The translations under genes were made by a program, and so were the position numbers. A model generated the notes under the pieces. The model searched no databases. It saw only the letters and a program-made list of their open reading frames with translations, and was not told where the DNA came from. Positions 25,747 to 34,797 of a DNA stretch of 57,519 bases are shown here, in pieces (position 1 is the stretch's first letter; each line of letters begins with the position of its first letter). This DNA comes from an uncultured Clostridia bacterium (GTDB lineage: Bacteria > Bacillota > Clostridia > TANB77 > CAG-508): positions 1 through 57,519 of the forward strand of contig CAKPKE010000009.1 of assembly GCA_934167095.1 (NCBI GenBank), given 5' to 3'.

Positions 25747-25779
25747 AAGGACTTGAGTTATATTTAGCTCTAGCCCTTC
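25747..25779. terminator. Hairpin between enolase and TtcA-like gene
   Basis: AAAAAAGGACTTGAG and CTCTAGCCCTTCTTTTTT pair imperfectly (one mismatch, one wobble), with A- and T-runs at the two ends. It is a likely terminator for the TtcA-like gene and may work in both directions. Confidence 0.6.
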
Positions 25780-25786
25780 TTTTTTA

Positions 25787-25856
25787 AGTCCCAATTTGTG
25801 GCTGGATTCACCGCTTTTTTTAGTCCCAATTTTTGGCTGGATTCACCGTCTTTTTT
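25787..25856. repeat. Two 35-bp tandem repeats after TtcA-like gene
   Basis: Two head-to-tail units, 25787-25821 and 25822-25856, each with AGTCCCAATT.TGGCTGGATT and CACCG followed by a T-run. They begin exactly at the stop codon of the TtcA-like gene. Two base differences separate the copies. No other copy was noticed in the window. Confidence 0.85.
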
Positions 25857-26687
25857 TTAATTATCATATTCATCTAAAAAATGATGTGTTTTTCCATCTT
25901 TTTGATATGAAATTAGTGTATCTAAGCATACATTTTGAGCACTCATAAATATGTTTTTGTCAATTTTGTCATATTTATTTTTTAGTTCTTTTATAAGACT
26001 TTTTACTTCAGCTCTTTTTGAGCCAAATTCATCCTTATTTTTACTTGCATTTTTTTCAGTTATTTTGCAAGCACATTTGATAAATTCTAAATTATTATAG
26101 TGAGCCCATGAAATTATATCATCTTCTCGTAAATAATACATTGGTCTTATAAGTTCCATTCCTGGATGTGACTTACTATGTAGTTTTGGCATCATTGTTT
26201 GCATTTGAGCACCATATAACATTCCCATTAAAATTGTTTCAATTACATCATCAAAGTGATGTCCAAGTGCTATTTTATTGCAACCTAGGCTTTGTGCATA
26301 CTTATATAAATAACCTCTTCTCATTCTTGCACAGACATAGCAAGGATGGTCATCAATTCTTTCTACTGAGTCAAAAATTGGTGTTTCAAAAACTTTAATT
26401 GGAATATTTAATGTCTTTGCATTATCAATTATTTTTTGCATATTTTGCTTACTATATCCGGGGTTCATTACTATATATTCTAGTTCAAAATTTGTCTTGC
26501 TATATTTTTGTAGTTCTTGCAAGCATTTTGCCATAAGCATAGAATCTTTGCCACCAGAGATACAAACTGCAATTTTATCGCCATCATTTACCATTTTAAA
26601 TTCAGTTATTCCTTTAATAAATTTTGCCCAAATCTTTTTTCTATAATTTTTTGTTATTGTTCTTTCTATTTCTTGATATCTTTCCAA
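25857..26687 (-). CDS. TtcA-like PP-loop protein
   Basis: 276 aa of the adenine-nucleotide alpha-hydrolase (PP-loop) superfamily. The loop is AVCISGGKDSMLMAKCLQE (about 41-59). A C-x2-C pair (HPCYVCARMRRGYLY) and a later Cys (FIKCACKI) match the iron-sulfur-binding layout of TtcA, which thiolates cytidine 32 of tRNA. GHHFDDVIETILMGMLYG is the family's second conserved block. The cluster suggests the same or a related tRNA thiolation role. The exact position modified is not shown by the sequence. Confidence 0.85.
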   Translation of the reverse strand: MERYQEIERTITKNYRKKIWAKFIKGITEFKMVNDGDKIAVCISGGKDSMLMAKCLQELQKYSKTNFELEYIVMNPGYSKQNMQKIIDNAKTLNIPIKVFETPIFDSVERIDDHPCYVCARMRRGYLYKYAQSLGCNKIALGHHFDDVIETILMGMLYGAQMQTMMPKLHSKSHPGMELIRPMYYLREDDIISWAHYNNLEFIKCACKITEKNASKNKDEFGSKRAEVKSLIKELKNKYDKIDKNIFMSAQNVCLDTLISYQKDGKTHHFLDEYDN

Positions 26688-26766
26688 AACATTTCCCCTC
26701 TAGAATTTATTATAGTTTTTATTCTTTTCAAATACAAACTAATAAATATTATACTACACAAAAAAT

Positions 26767-26810
26767 GGAACGCAATAAGCTTTTTGTTTAATTTTCATCT
26801 TATGCGTTCC
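26767..26810 (-). terminator. ABC exporter operon terminator
   Basis: GGAACGCATAAG and CTTATTGCGTTCC pair and are followed by TTTTTTG on the minus strand, just after the second ABC gene. Confidence 0.85.
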
Positions 26811-26823
26811 AAAGTATTGTTTA

Positions 26824-28878
26824 TTATAATTCAAATTGACTATTGTATAATTCTGCATAGAAACCATTTTGAGCCATTAATTCATCATGATTTCCTTTTT
26901 CAACTATATTTCCATCTCTTATAACTAATATTAAATCAGCGTTTCTGATTGTTGAAAGTCTATGTGCTATTATAAATGAAGTTCTTCCTTCTGTCAACTT
27001 ATCCATAGCCTGTTGTACTAATTCCTCTGTTCTTGTATCAACATTAGATGTTGCTTCATCTAGTATTAAAAATGGAGTATCTTGCAACATTCCTCTTGCT
27101 ATTGTTAATAACTGCTTTTGACCTGCAGATACTTCATCACTTTCAGAAAGTTCAGTATTTATTCCCTTTGGAAGTGTTTTTATGAAGTGTTCTAGTCCTA
27201 CTACCCTGCATACTTTTTCAACTTGTTCATCAGTTATATTTTGATTATTGTATATGATATTTTCTTTTATTGTTCCACTAAATAGCCAAGTATCTTGTAA
27301 TACCATAGTAAATAAACTATGAATATTCTCTCTTGTAAGCTCTTTTGTAGAAATCCCATCAATTAAAATATCTCCTGAATTTATATCATAAAATTTCATA
27401 AGTAAGTTTACAAGTGTAGTTTTTCCTGCTCCTGTTGGTCCTACTATTGCTATTTTTTGACCAGCTTTTGCTTCTGCACTAAAGTTATTTATTGTTGGTT
27501 TATCATTGTTATCATATTGGAATACAATGTTTTTAAATTCAATATTTCCCTTAGCATCTTTTCTTTCAAGTCTTTTTGTAAGTTTGCTTTCATCTTTCAT
27601 TTCTTCTTCATCTACAAATTCGAACACTCTTTCTGCTGCAGCTGCAGTTGATTGAAGAGATGTCATTGCTTGTGCAATTTGTGATAAAGGTGATGTAAAT
27701 AGTCTTACATAAGTTATAAATGCTACAATTACACCAAATGAAATTTGGCCATTCATTGTTAAAAGAGCTCCAACTATACAAACTGCAACATATCCAAAGT
27801 TTCCTATAAAGTTCATTATTGGTTGCATTAAGCCTGATAAGAATTGACTTTTTCTATTTGCTTCATAAACTCTTTTATTTAATTTATCAAACTTTTCATC
27901 AGCTTGTTTTTTGCCGTTATAAACTTTTACAACATTTAGTCCTGAATAGATTTCTTCTATATGACCATTCAAGTTTCCTAATTCTTCTTGTCTTGCAACA
28001 AAGTATTTTTGTGATTTTCCAAGAATTAAGAACATGAATATAAATCCTATTAAGCTTGATAAAATAGCTGTAATTGCCATTATTCCATTAGTATAGAACA
28101 TCATTATAATTGTTCCGACAAATAATGTGACACTACTTACAAGTGTTGCAAGTGACTGGTTCATACTCTGAGCTATTGTGTCAACATCATTTGTTACTCT
28201 TGATAAAATATCACCTGTTGAGTTTCTATCAAAGTATTTTAATGGTAGCTTATTTATCTTTTTAGATATGCTTGTTCTTAACTTCTTAGCAAATTTATTT
28301 GCAACATCTGTCATTGCTATAGATTGGATAAATGTAAATAAAGCACTAGCAATATATGTAATTGCAAGGCCTATTGCAATACCTTTAACTGCATCCATAT
28401 CCATTGTTGGCTCTAGTATCTCTTTTATACTTTCAGGCATTTTATTTATTTGTGTATATATTTGAGACTTATCCATGTCTTCACTTACACTGCTCATTAC
28501 TTTTAGAGCTTCAGCTTGGTCTTCTACACTTATTTTTTGTCCAGCTACTTCAATTTCAGTTGGAATATGTCCTTCTGCAAAGTTTTCTGTCATTTTTTCT
28601 GACAGTTCTTTTGAATTATTAGTATTTACTACTAATCCTTTTGAAATTTCATCAGTTAATTTTGAAAGTCTATTTGGAGCACTAATTGATAAGATTGCTC
28701 CTGCAATAGCTAAAATTAAAGCTATTACAATAAGTGCCATAAATGGTTTTAATTCTTTAAATAGTCTTTTTATTGCACCTTTAAAATCTTTTGCCTTTTC
28801 AGCAGGGCCACCCATTCCTGGTCCATGTCCCATAGGTCCCCTTCTAGGAGGTCTTGATGTAGTATTATTCTCTTCCAT
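26824..28878 (-). CDS. ABC exporter subunit B (heterodimer)
   Basis: 684 aa. The Gly/Pro/Met-rich N-terminus (SRPPRRGPMGHGPGMGG) precedes six membrane segments with an unusually long extracytoplasmic insertion after the first helix (about 65-165). The ATPase domain follows, with Walker A IVGPTGAGKTTLVNLL, signature VSAGQKQLLTIARGML in place of LSGGQ, Walker B LILDEATSNVD and the H-loop IAHRLSTI. It forms a heterodimer with the upstream gene (14-bp overlap), of the BmrCD/LmrCD multidrug-exporter type. The degenerate signature (SAGQ) suggests one non-canonical ATP site. The substrate is unknown. Confidence 0.93.
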   Translation of the reverse strand: MEENNTTSRPPRRGPMGHGPGMGGPAEKAKDFKGAIKRLFKELKPFMALIVIALILAIAGAILSISAPNRLSKLTDEISKGLVVNTNNSKELSEKMTENFAEGHIPTEIEVAGQKISVEDQAEALKVMSSVSEDMDKSQIYTQINKMPESIKEILEPTMDMDAVKGIAIGLAITYIASALFTFIQSIAMTDVANKFAKKLRTSISKKINKLPLKYFDRNSTGDILSRVTNDVDTIAQSMNQSLATLVSSVTLFVGTIIMMFYTNGIMAITAILSSLIGFIFMFLILGKSQKYFVARQEELGNLNGHIEEIYSGLNVVKVYNGKKQADEKFDKLNKRVYEANRKSQFLSGLMQPIMNFIGNFGYVAVCIVGALLTMNGQISFGVIVAFITYVRLFTSPLSQIAQAMTSLQSTAAAAERVFEFVDEEEMKDESKLTKRLERKDAKGNIEFKNIVFQYDNNDKPTINNFSAEAKAGQKIAIVGPTGAGKTTLVNLLMKFYDINSGDILIDGISTKELTRENIHSLFTMVLQDTWLFSGTIKENIIYNNQNITDEQVEKVCRVVGLEHFIKTLPKGINTELSESDEVSAGQKQLLTIARGMLQDTPFLILDEATSNVDTRTEELVQQAMDKLTEGRTSFIIAHRLSTIRNADLILVIRDGNIVEKGNHDELMAQNGFYAELYNSQFEL

Positions 28879-30637
28879 TTTCTAATTCCTCCTTTGATAA
28901 TTGTGATAAAGCAATTTGCTTATAAACTTCGCAGTTTTCAAGTAATTCCTTATGAGTTCCCATTCCTGCTATTTTTCCTTCATCTAAAACTATAATTTTA
29001 TCAGCATTCATTATAGTTCCAATTCTTTGTGCTACAATAAGAATTGTTGCTTCGCCTTTTGTATACTCCTTAATTTTCTTTCTTAGCACGCTATCTGTTT
29101 TATAGTCCAAAGCTGAAAAACTATCGTCAAAAATGTATATTTCAGGATTTCTTGCAATAGCTCTTGCAATAGAAATTCTTTGTTTTTGGCCTCCTGATAA
29201 ATTTGTTCCACCTTGTGAAATATTAGTTTCATAGCCATTATCCATTTTTTCAACAAAGTCTTTTCCTTGAGCTACTTCAACAGCTTCTTTTATTTTTTCT
29301 TCGCTTATTTTTCCTTTTCCATTGTCACCATAAGAAACATTGTTGTTTACTGAATCATTAAACATTACTACTCTTTGTGATACATAGCCGATTTTGTCAT
29401 GTAAAAATTCTTGAGTATATTCTTTTACATTTAGTCCATCTACTAAAACTTCGCCTTCTGTTGCATCATAAAATCTTGGAATTAAGTTTACTAAGCTTGA
29501 TTTACCACTTCCTGTTGAACCAATAAAAGCAACTGTTTCGCCTTTATTTGCTTTAAATGAAATATCTTTTAATAAGTACTCATCTCCATCTGGATATTTA
29601 AATGAAACATTTTTAAACTCAACTGTTCCAACTTCATTTGTAGTATTTTTATTTACTTTTCCGTCTTTTACTGTTATATCAGTATCTAAAACTTCATTTA
29701 TACGGCTTGCAGAAACTTGTGCACGAGGCAACATCATAAATATCATTGCAAGCATTAAGAATGACATTATAACTTGCATTGCATAAGAACTAAATACAAC
29801 CATATCTCCAAATAGCGTTATTTTGTCTCCCATTCCTGCATCTTTTATTAAATATGCTCCTACAAAATAAATTGAAAGTGTTAAAAAGTACATTACCAAA
29901 TACATTACTGGTGATAAAACAGAAAATGTTTTTTGGTTAAATAATTGTTGTTTTGTAAGTTTATCATTTGCATTTTCAAATTTATCTTCTTGATATTTTT
30001 CGGCATTAAAAGCTCTTACAACTCTTATTCCTGTAAGATTTTCACGAGTTACACCATTAATTTTATCAATTAATTTTTGTACTATTTTAAATCTTGGTAA
30101 CACTATTGCCATTAAAGCTCCAATAACACCTAGCAATATTACTACGGCTACTGCTGTAATTGCACTCCATTGCCAGCTTTTATTTAATATTTTGGTAATT
30201 GCCCATACAGCTGTAATTGGGGCCTTTACCATAAGTTGTAATCCCATTGCAACAAACATTTGAATTTGAGTTATATCATTTGTTGTTCTTGTAATTAAAC
30301 TACTTGTAGAAAACTTTTTAACTTCATTCATAGCTAAATCTTCTACTTTAGTAAATAATTTCTTTCTAGTATTCATTGAGAAAGTTGCCGCAATTTTTGA
30401 TATAAAATATCCTACAATAATGCTAGATAGCAAGCTTCCTAATGCACAAGCAAGCATATATGCACCATTTTGTACTATTTCGCTCATTTGGCTTCCTTCT
30501 GTTTGTACTAAAACAGTTATTTTAGACATATAATCTGGCATTTTTAATTCAAGCCAAACTTGTCCAACTATTAAAACTAGACAAATTAATGCTAAAAGCC
30601 ATTCTTTTTTTCCTAAATTTTTTAATAATTTAAACAT
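28865..30637 (-). CDS. ABC exporter subunit A (heterodimer)
   Basis: About 590 aa, with a membrane domain of six helices, then the ATPase: Walker A FIGSTGSGKSSLVNLIPRF, signature NLSGGQKQRISIARAI, Walker B IYIFDDSFSALD (Asp where most proteins have the catalytic Glu) and VAQRIGTI in the H-loop position (Gln replaces His). So this subunit has a good signature but degenerate catalytic residues, complementary to its partner. The start is placed at 30635-30637 (MFKLLKNLGKKEW) because AAGGAAG lies just upstream. The longer frame adds 21 residues with no ribosome site. A hairpin (TTTAGCA/TGCTAAA, 30722-30750) lies upstream of it. Confidence 0.93.
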   Translation of the reverse strand: MFKLLKNLGKKEWLLALICLVLIVGQVWLELKMPDYMSKITVLVQTEGSQMSEIVQNGAYMLACALGSLLSSIIVGYFISKIAATFSMNTRKKLFTKVEDLAMNEVKKFSTSSLITRTTNDITQIQMFVAMGLQLMVKAPITAVWAITKILNKSWQWSAITAVAVVILLGVIGALMAIVLPRFKIVQKLIDKINGVTRENLTGIRVVRAFNAEKYQEDKFENANDKLTKQQLFNQKTFSVLSPVMYLVMYFLTLSIYFVGAYLIKDAGMGDKITLFGDMVVFSSYAMQVIMSFLMLAMIFMMLPRAQVSASRINEVLDTDITVKDGKVNKNTTNEVGTVEFKNVSFKYPDGDEYLLKDISFKANKGETVAFIGSTGSGKSSLVNLIPRFYDATEGEVLVDGLNVKEYTQEFLHDKIGYVSQRVVMFNDSVNNNVSYGDNGKGKISEEKIKEAVEVAQGKDFVEKMDNGYETNISQGGTNLSGGQKQRISIARAIARNPEIYIFDDSFSALDYKTDSVLRKKIKEYTKGEATILIVAQRIGTIMNADKIIVLDEGKIAGMGTHKELLENCEVYKQIALSQLSKEELENGRE

Positions 30638-30836
30638 TTTTCTTCCTTTCTTTATATTATTTTTGTTAGCGTATATTTTATAACATAGTTTTGTGCCCAT
30701 TTTGTGAATTTCTAAAATTTTTTAGCAGTTATACTACTAAAGTGCTAAACTTTTATGCAGTAAAAAACTTACTTTGATTTTTTCTACTATGCAAAACATT
30801 GCAATTTAATATTGATTTTTATTTTAATCAATAACT

Positions 30837-30892
30837 AAAAGAGAACCTTTTATTGAAGCTACTAAAATAACTTCTTTTTATGTTCTCTTTTA
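30837..30892 (-). terminator. valS terminator
   Basis: AAAAGAGAAC pairs with GTTCTCTTTT around a ~35-nt loop, immediately after the valS stop, with T following on the minus strand. Confidence 0.7.
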
Positions 30893-30896
30893 TTTT

Positions 30897-33563
30897 TTAT
30901 AATTGTTCTATTCTTTTTATTGTATCTGATAATTGCATTTTATATTGTTTTAATTTTTCTTTTTCTTCTTCTATTTTCTTTTCAGGAGCTTTATTTATAA
31001 ATCCTGGATTTGAAAGCATTTTTTCACATCTTTCAACTTCTGCTTCAAGCTTAACTTTTTCCTGCTCTAGCTTTTTCTTTTCTTCTTTTAAATCTATTAA
31101 ATCGCCCATTGGTATAAATACCTTTAATCCATTTGCTATTGCAGTTATTGTATTTGAAGGAATTTCGTTGCTTCCTACTTGTAGTTTTACTTCTGTTGCA
31201 AATGTTAATTTTTCAATCCAAAGTCTTGATTCTGTAAGCATTGTAATGTAATCTTGTTCTTCTGGTATGCATACAACTTCAGTCTTTTTAGAAGGTACAA
31301 CATTTAATTTATTTCTTGCATTTCTTATTTGAATAATAATGCTTTTTACTTCTTCAACAAGTTTTTCTTCATTTTCAAATACAAACATTTCACTATATTC
31401 AGGCCATTCAGACACCATAATGCTTCTTCCATCATTATATAGTTCTTTATATATTTTTTCTGTTACAAATGGCATCATAGGATGTAATAATTTTAATATA
31501 TCACATAATACTTTATTTAGAACCTTTTGAGCATTCTTTTGGTATGCTATTTCCTTTTCACTAGTCATTTCTTTTGCATACAAACGAGGTTTTACCATTT
31601 CTATGTACCAATCACAGAATTCGTTCCATGCAAAATCATAAACTTTTTGTGCATAAACACCTAAGTCTAAATTATCTATATTAGCACTTACTTCTTTTAT
31701 TAAAGTATTTAATTTTGATAATATCCATTTATCTTCCCAGCCTAGATTATCATAGTCTACTTCATAGCTTTTTTCCATTTCTGCTTTATCAGTATTCATT
31801 AATACAAATTTTGCAGCATTCCATAGTTTGTTTGCAAAGTTTGATGCAGACTCTAATTTTTCAGGCATGTATCTTATATCATTTCCTGGAGTTATTCCTA
31901 AAATTAATGAAAATCTTAAAGCATCAGTTCCATATTTTTCAATAATTTCTAGTGGATCAATTCCATTACCTAAACTCTTAGACATTTTTCTTCCTTGGCT
32001 ATCACGAACAATTCCATGAATGAATACATTATCAAATGGTTTTTCTCCCATGTATTCTAGACCTGAGAAAATCATTCTTGATACCCAGCTTTGAATTATA
32101 TCATATCCTGTTACTAATGTATTTGTTGGATAGAATGTTTTTAAATCTTCTGCTTCGGCATTTGGCCAGCCAAGTGTCGAAAATGGCCATAGTGCAGAGC
32201 TAAACCATGTATCTAAAGTGTCTGTATCTCTTGTAAATGTAGTATTTCCGCATTTAGTGCATTTTTCAGGAGTATGTGATTCAACTTCAATGTGTCCACA
32301 TTTATCACAATAATATACTGGAATTTGATGTCCCCACCAAATTTGTCTTGATATACACCAGTCCTTTAAATTCTCCATCCAATTGAAATATGTTTTACTA
32401 TATCTTTCAGGAATGAATTTTACATCGCCATTTTTTACAGCTTCTATTGCAGGCTTTGCAAGTTCACTCATTTTTACAAACCATTGATCTGAAATCCTTG
32501 GCTCTATTGTTGTATGGCATCTATCACATTTTGCAACAGAATGAGTATAGTCTTCTATTTTTACTAAATTGCCTAATTCTTTTAATTTTTCAACAATTTT
32601 TTCTCTTGCATCATAAATGTTCATTCCAGCAAATTCAGGACATAAATCATTCATTATTAAGTCTTCATTAAATACTTCAATGATTGGTAAATTGTTATTT
32701 ATTCCTGCTTGATAGTCGTTCATATCATGTGCAGGAGTTACCTTTACAGCACCTGTTCCAAATTCTGTTTCAACAAATCTATCTCCTATTATTGGTATTT
32801 CTTTGTTCATAATTGGAAGTATACATGTTTTTCCAATTAAATCTTTGTATCTATCATCATTTGGATTTACTGCAACTGCTGTATCTCCAAGCATTGTTTC
32901 TGGTCTTGTTGTTGCAACTGTTAAATATCTATCAGTTCCTGAAACTTGATATTTTATGTACCATAGATGTGTATTTTCTTCTTTGTATTCAATTTCTGCA
33001 TCAGATATTGAAGTTTTACAACCTGTGCAGTAGTTTATCATTCTTTTTCCTTTATAAATATATCCTTTATCATAAAGTCTTTTGAATGCTTCCATTACTG
33101 CATCAGATAGACCCTTGTCCATAGTAAATCTACTTCTTGACCAATCACATGATGCGCCTAACTTTCTTTGCTGAGCAACTATTGTACCACCATATAATTT
33201 TGTCCAATCCCATGCCCTATCTAAAAATTGCTCTCTTGTTAAGTCAGACTTTTTCTTTCCTTCCTTTTTTAGAGCCTCAACAATTTTCGCTTCTGTTGAA
33301 AGAGCTGCATGGTCTGTTCCTGGTACCCAAAGAGTATTATAGCCTCTCATTCTTTTATATCTAATTAATAAATCTTGAATACTTGCATCTAATGCATGCC
33401 CCATGTGTAATTTTCCTGTTACATTTGGAGGTGGCATTACAATACAGTATGATTCTTTAGTTTTATCCATACTTGGTTTAAAGTAACCATTATTTTCCCA
33501 TTCTTCATAAATTTTGTCCTCAAACTCTTGAGGATTAAATGTTCCGTTTAATTCATGCATCAT
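30897..33563 (-). CDS. valS: Valyl-tRNA synthetase
   Basis: Charges tRNA-Val with valine. 888 aa, class I. The HIGH motif appears as PPPNVTGKLHMGHAL near the N-terminus and KMSKS as GRKMSKSLGNGIDP. The editing (CP1) domain has VATTRPETMLGDTAVAVNP and GTGAVKVTPAHDMNDY. Zinc-binding Cys pairs include YYCDKCGHIEVESHTPEKCTKC. The C-terminal coiled coil (DLKEEKKKLEQEKVKLEAEVERCEK) is the ValRS arm. No T-box leader was seen upstream, where a 61-aa gene and galE follow closely. Confidence 0.97.
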   Translation of the reverse strand: MMHELNGTFNPQEFEDKIYEEWENNGYFKPSMDKTKESYCIVMPPPNVTGKLHMGHALDASIQDLLIRYKRMRGYNTLWVPGTDHAALSTEAKIVEALKKEGKKKSDLTREQFLDRAWDWTKLYGGTIVAQQRKLGASCDWSRSRFTMDKGLSDAVMEAFKRLYDKGYIYKGKRMINYCTGCKTSISDAEIEYKEENTHLWYIKYQVSGTDRYLTVATTRPETMLGDTAVAVNPNDDRYKDLIGKTCILPIMNKEIPIIGDRFVETEFGTGAVKVTPAHDMNDYQAGINNNLPIIEVFNEDLIMNDLCPEFAGMNIYDAREKIVEKLKELGNLVKIEDYTHSVAKCDRCHTTIEPRISDQWFVKMSELAKPAIEAVKNGDVKFIPERYSKTYFNWMENLKDWCISRQIWWGHQIPVYYCDKCGHIEVESHTPEKCTKCGNTTFTRDTDTLDTWFSSALWPFSTLGWPNAEAEDLKTFYPTNTLVTGYDIIQSWVSRMIFSGLEYMGEKPFDNVFIHGIVRDSQGRKMSKSLGNGIDPLEIIEKYGTDALRFSLILGITPGNDIRYMPEKLESASNFANKLWNAAKFVLMNTDKAEMEKSYEVDYDNLGWEDKWILSKLNTLIKEVSANIDNLDLGVYAQKVYDFAWNEFCDWYIEMVKPRLYAKEMTSEKEIAYQKNAQKVLNKVLCDILKLLHPMMPFVTEKIYKELYNDGRSIMVSEWPEYSEMFVFENEEKLVEEVKSIIIQIRNARNKLNVVPSKKTEVVCIPEEQDYITMLTESRLWIEKLTFATEVKLQVGSNEIPSNTITAIANGLKVFIPMGDLIDLKEEKKKLEQEKVKLEAEVERCEKMLSNPGFINKAPEKKIEEEKEKLKQYKMQLSDTIKRIEQL

Positions 33564-33584
33564 TATATATTTCTTCTTTCTATA

Positions 33585-33770
33585 TTATTTAATTATGTAT
33601 AATGTTAATAGCCCAACAGCTGTAGTTATTGTTCCTACAATTTTTACTACTTTTATTGTTGCTATTTTTTCATTTGAACTAAAAAATTCTTCAACTATGC
33701 TTCTTGCATCAAAAATCATTTTTATACCAATTGCACATATTATTAGCATTACTATTTCTAAAACAGTCAT
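33585..33770 (-). CDS. Small two-helix membrane protein
   Basis: 61 aa, unrecognised. Two hydrophobic segments (about residues 3-18 and 42-59) are joined by a charged loop (FDARSIVEEFFSSNEKIATIKVVK). Small proteins of this form are common in Clostridia. It lies between galE (19 bp upstream) and valS (21 bp downstream) on the same strand, so it is probably part of a galE-valS transcript. No function is proposed. Confidence 0.6.
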   Translation of the reverse strand: MTVLEIVMLIICAIGIKMIFDARSIVEEFFSSNEKIATIKVVKIVGTITTAVGLLTLYIIK

Positions 33771-33789
33771 TTTATTTTTTCCTTATTAA

Positions 33790-34794
33790 CTATTTATTTT
33801 TTTGAATAAAGTTCCATGAGTCTTCACACATTTCTTTTATTCCTTTTTTTGCTGTCCAGCCTAGTTCATTTTTTGCCTTTTCTGGGTCTGAATAACATGT
33901 TGCTATATCGCCTGGTCTACGAGGAGCGATTTTGTAATTTACTTTATTTCCTGTTATTTCTTCAAAAGATTTTACCATGTCTAAAACGCTTACACCTGTT
34001 CCTGTTCCTAGGTTGTATATAAATAGTCCTTTTCCTTCTTTATCAAGCTTATTTAAAGCTGCTAAATGTCCTTGTGCTAAATCAACAACATGTATATAAT
34101 CTCTTACACCTGTTCCATCTGGTGTGTCATAATCATTACCAAATACTGATAATTCTTTAAGCTCACCTGATGCAACTCTTACAACATAAGGCATTAAGTT
34201 GTTTGGTATTCCTTGAGGTTCTTCTCCAATTAAGCCACTTTCATGAGCTCCAACTGGATTAAAGTATCTTAATATGCAAATGTCCCAAGTGTTATCAGAT
34301 GCATATAAATCTTTTAAAATTTGCTCTATAAATAATTTTGTTGTTCCATAAGGATTTGTTGTTCCACCTGTTTTGCAGTCCTCTGTTAGAGGAATTTTTT
34401 CTGGCTCTCCATAAACTGTTGCAGATGAACTAAATACAAATTTTTTGACATTGTATTTTCTCATTGTTTCAAGAAGTACTAAACATCCTGATATATTGTT
34501 TTTATAGTATTCTAATGGTTTTCTTACTGATTCTCCAACAGCTTTAAATCCTGCAAAGTTTAAAACTGCTTCAATATCATTTTCCTCGAACACTTTTTCT
34601 AAAGCTTTTTGGTCTAAATAGTCTATTTCATAAAATTTAAAATCTTTTCCTGTAATTTCTTTAATAGCTTCTAAAGCTTTTGGCTTGCTATTTGAAAAAT
34701 TGTCGACTATTACAATTTTCTTTCCTGCATTTAATAATTCAACAGCTGTATGACTTCCTATAAATCCAGCTCCACCTGTAACTAAAACTGCCAT
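33790..34794 (-). CDS. galE: UDP-glucose 4-epimerase
   Basis: 334 aa, extended short-chain dehydrogenase fold. NAD-binding VTGGAGFIGSHTAVELL at the N-terminus, NFAGFKAVGESVRKPLEYY, catalytic SSSATVYGEPEKIPL with the YxxxK pair in NPYGTTKLF, and RYFNPVGAHESG in the substrate region. Interconverts UDP-glucose and UDP-galactose for galactose use and for surface glycan synthesis. It starts 3 bp after the stop of the surface protein gene upstream (36270-34798), so the two are probably co-transcribed. Confidence 0.96.
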   Translation of the reverse strand: MAVLVTGGAGFIGSHTAVELLNAGKKIVIVDNFSNSKPKALEAIKEITGKDFKFYEIDYLDQKALEKVFEENDIEAVLNFAGFKAVGESVRKPLEYYKNNISGCLVLLETMRKYNVKKFVFSSSATVYGEPEKIPLTEDCKTGGTTNPYGTTKLFIEQILKDLYASDNTWDICILRYFNPVGAHESGLIGEEPQGIPNNLMPYVVRVASGELKELSVFGNDYDTPDGTGVRDYIHVVDLAQGHLAALNKLDKEGKGLFIYNLGTGTGVSVLDMVKSFEEITGNKVNYKIAPRRPGDIATCYSDPEKAKNELGWTAKKGIKEMCEDSWNFIQKNK

Positions 34795-34797
34795 AAT

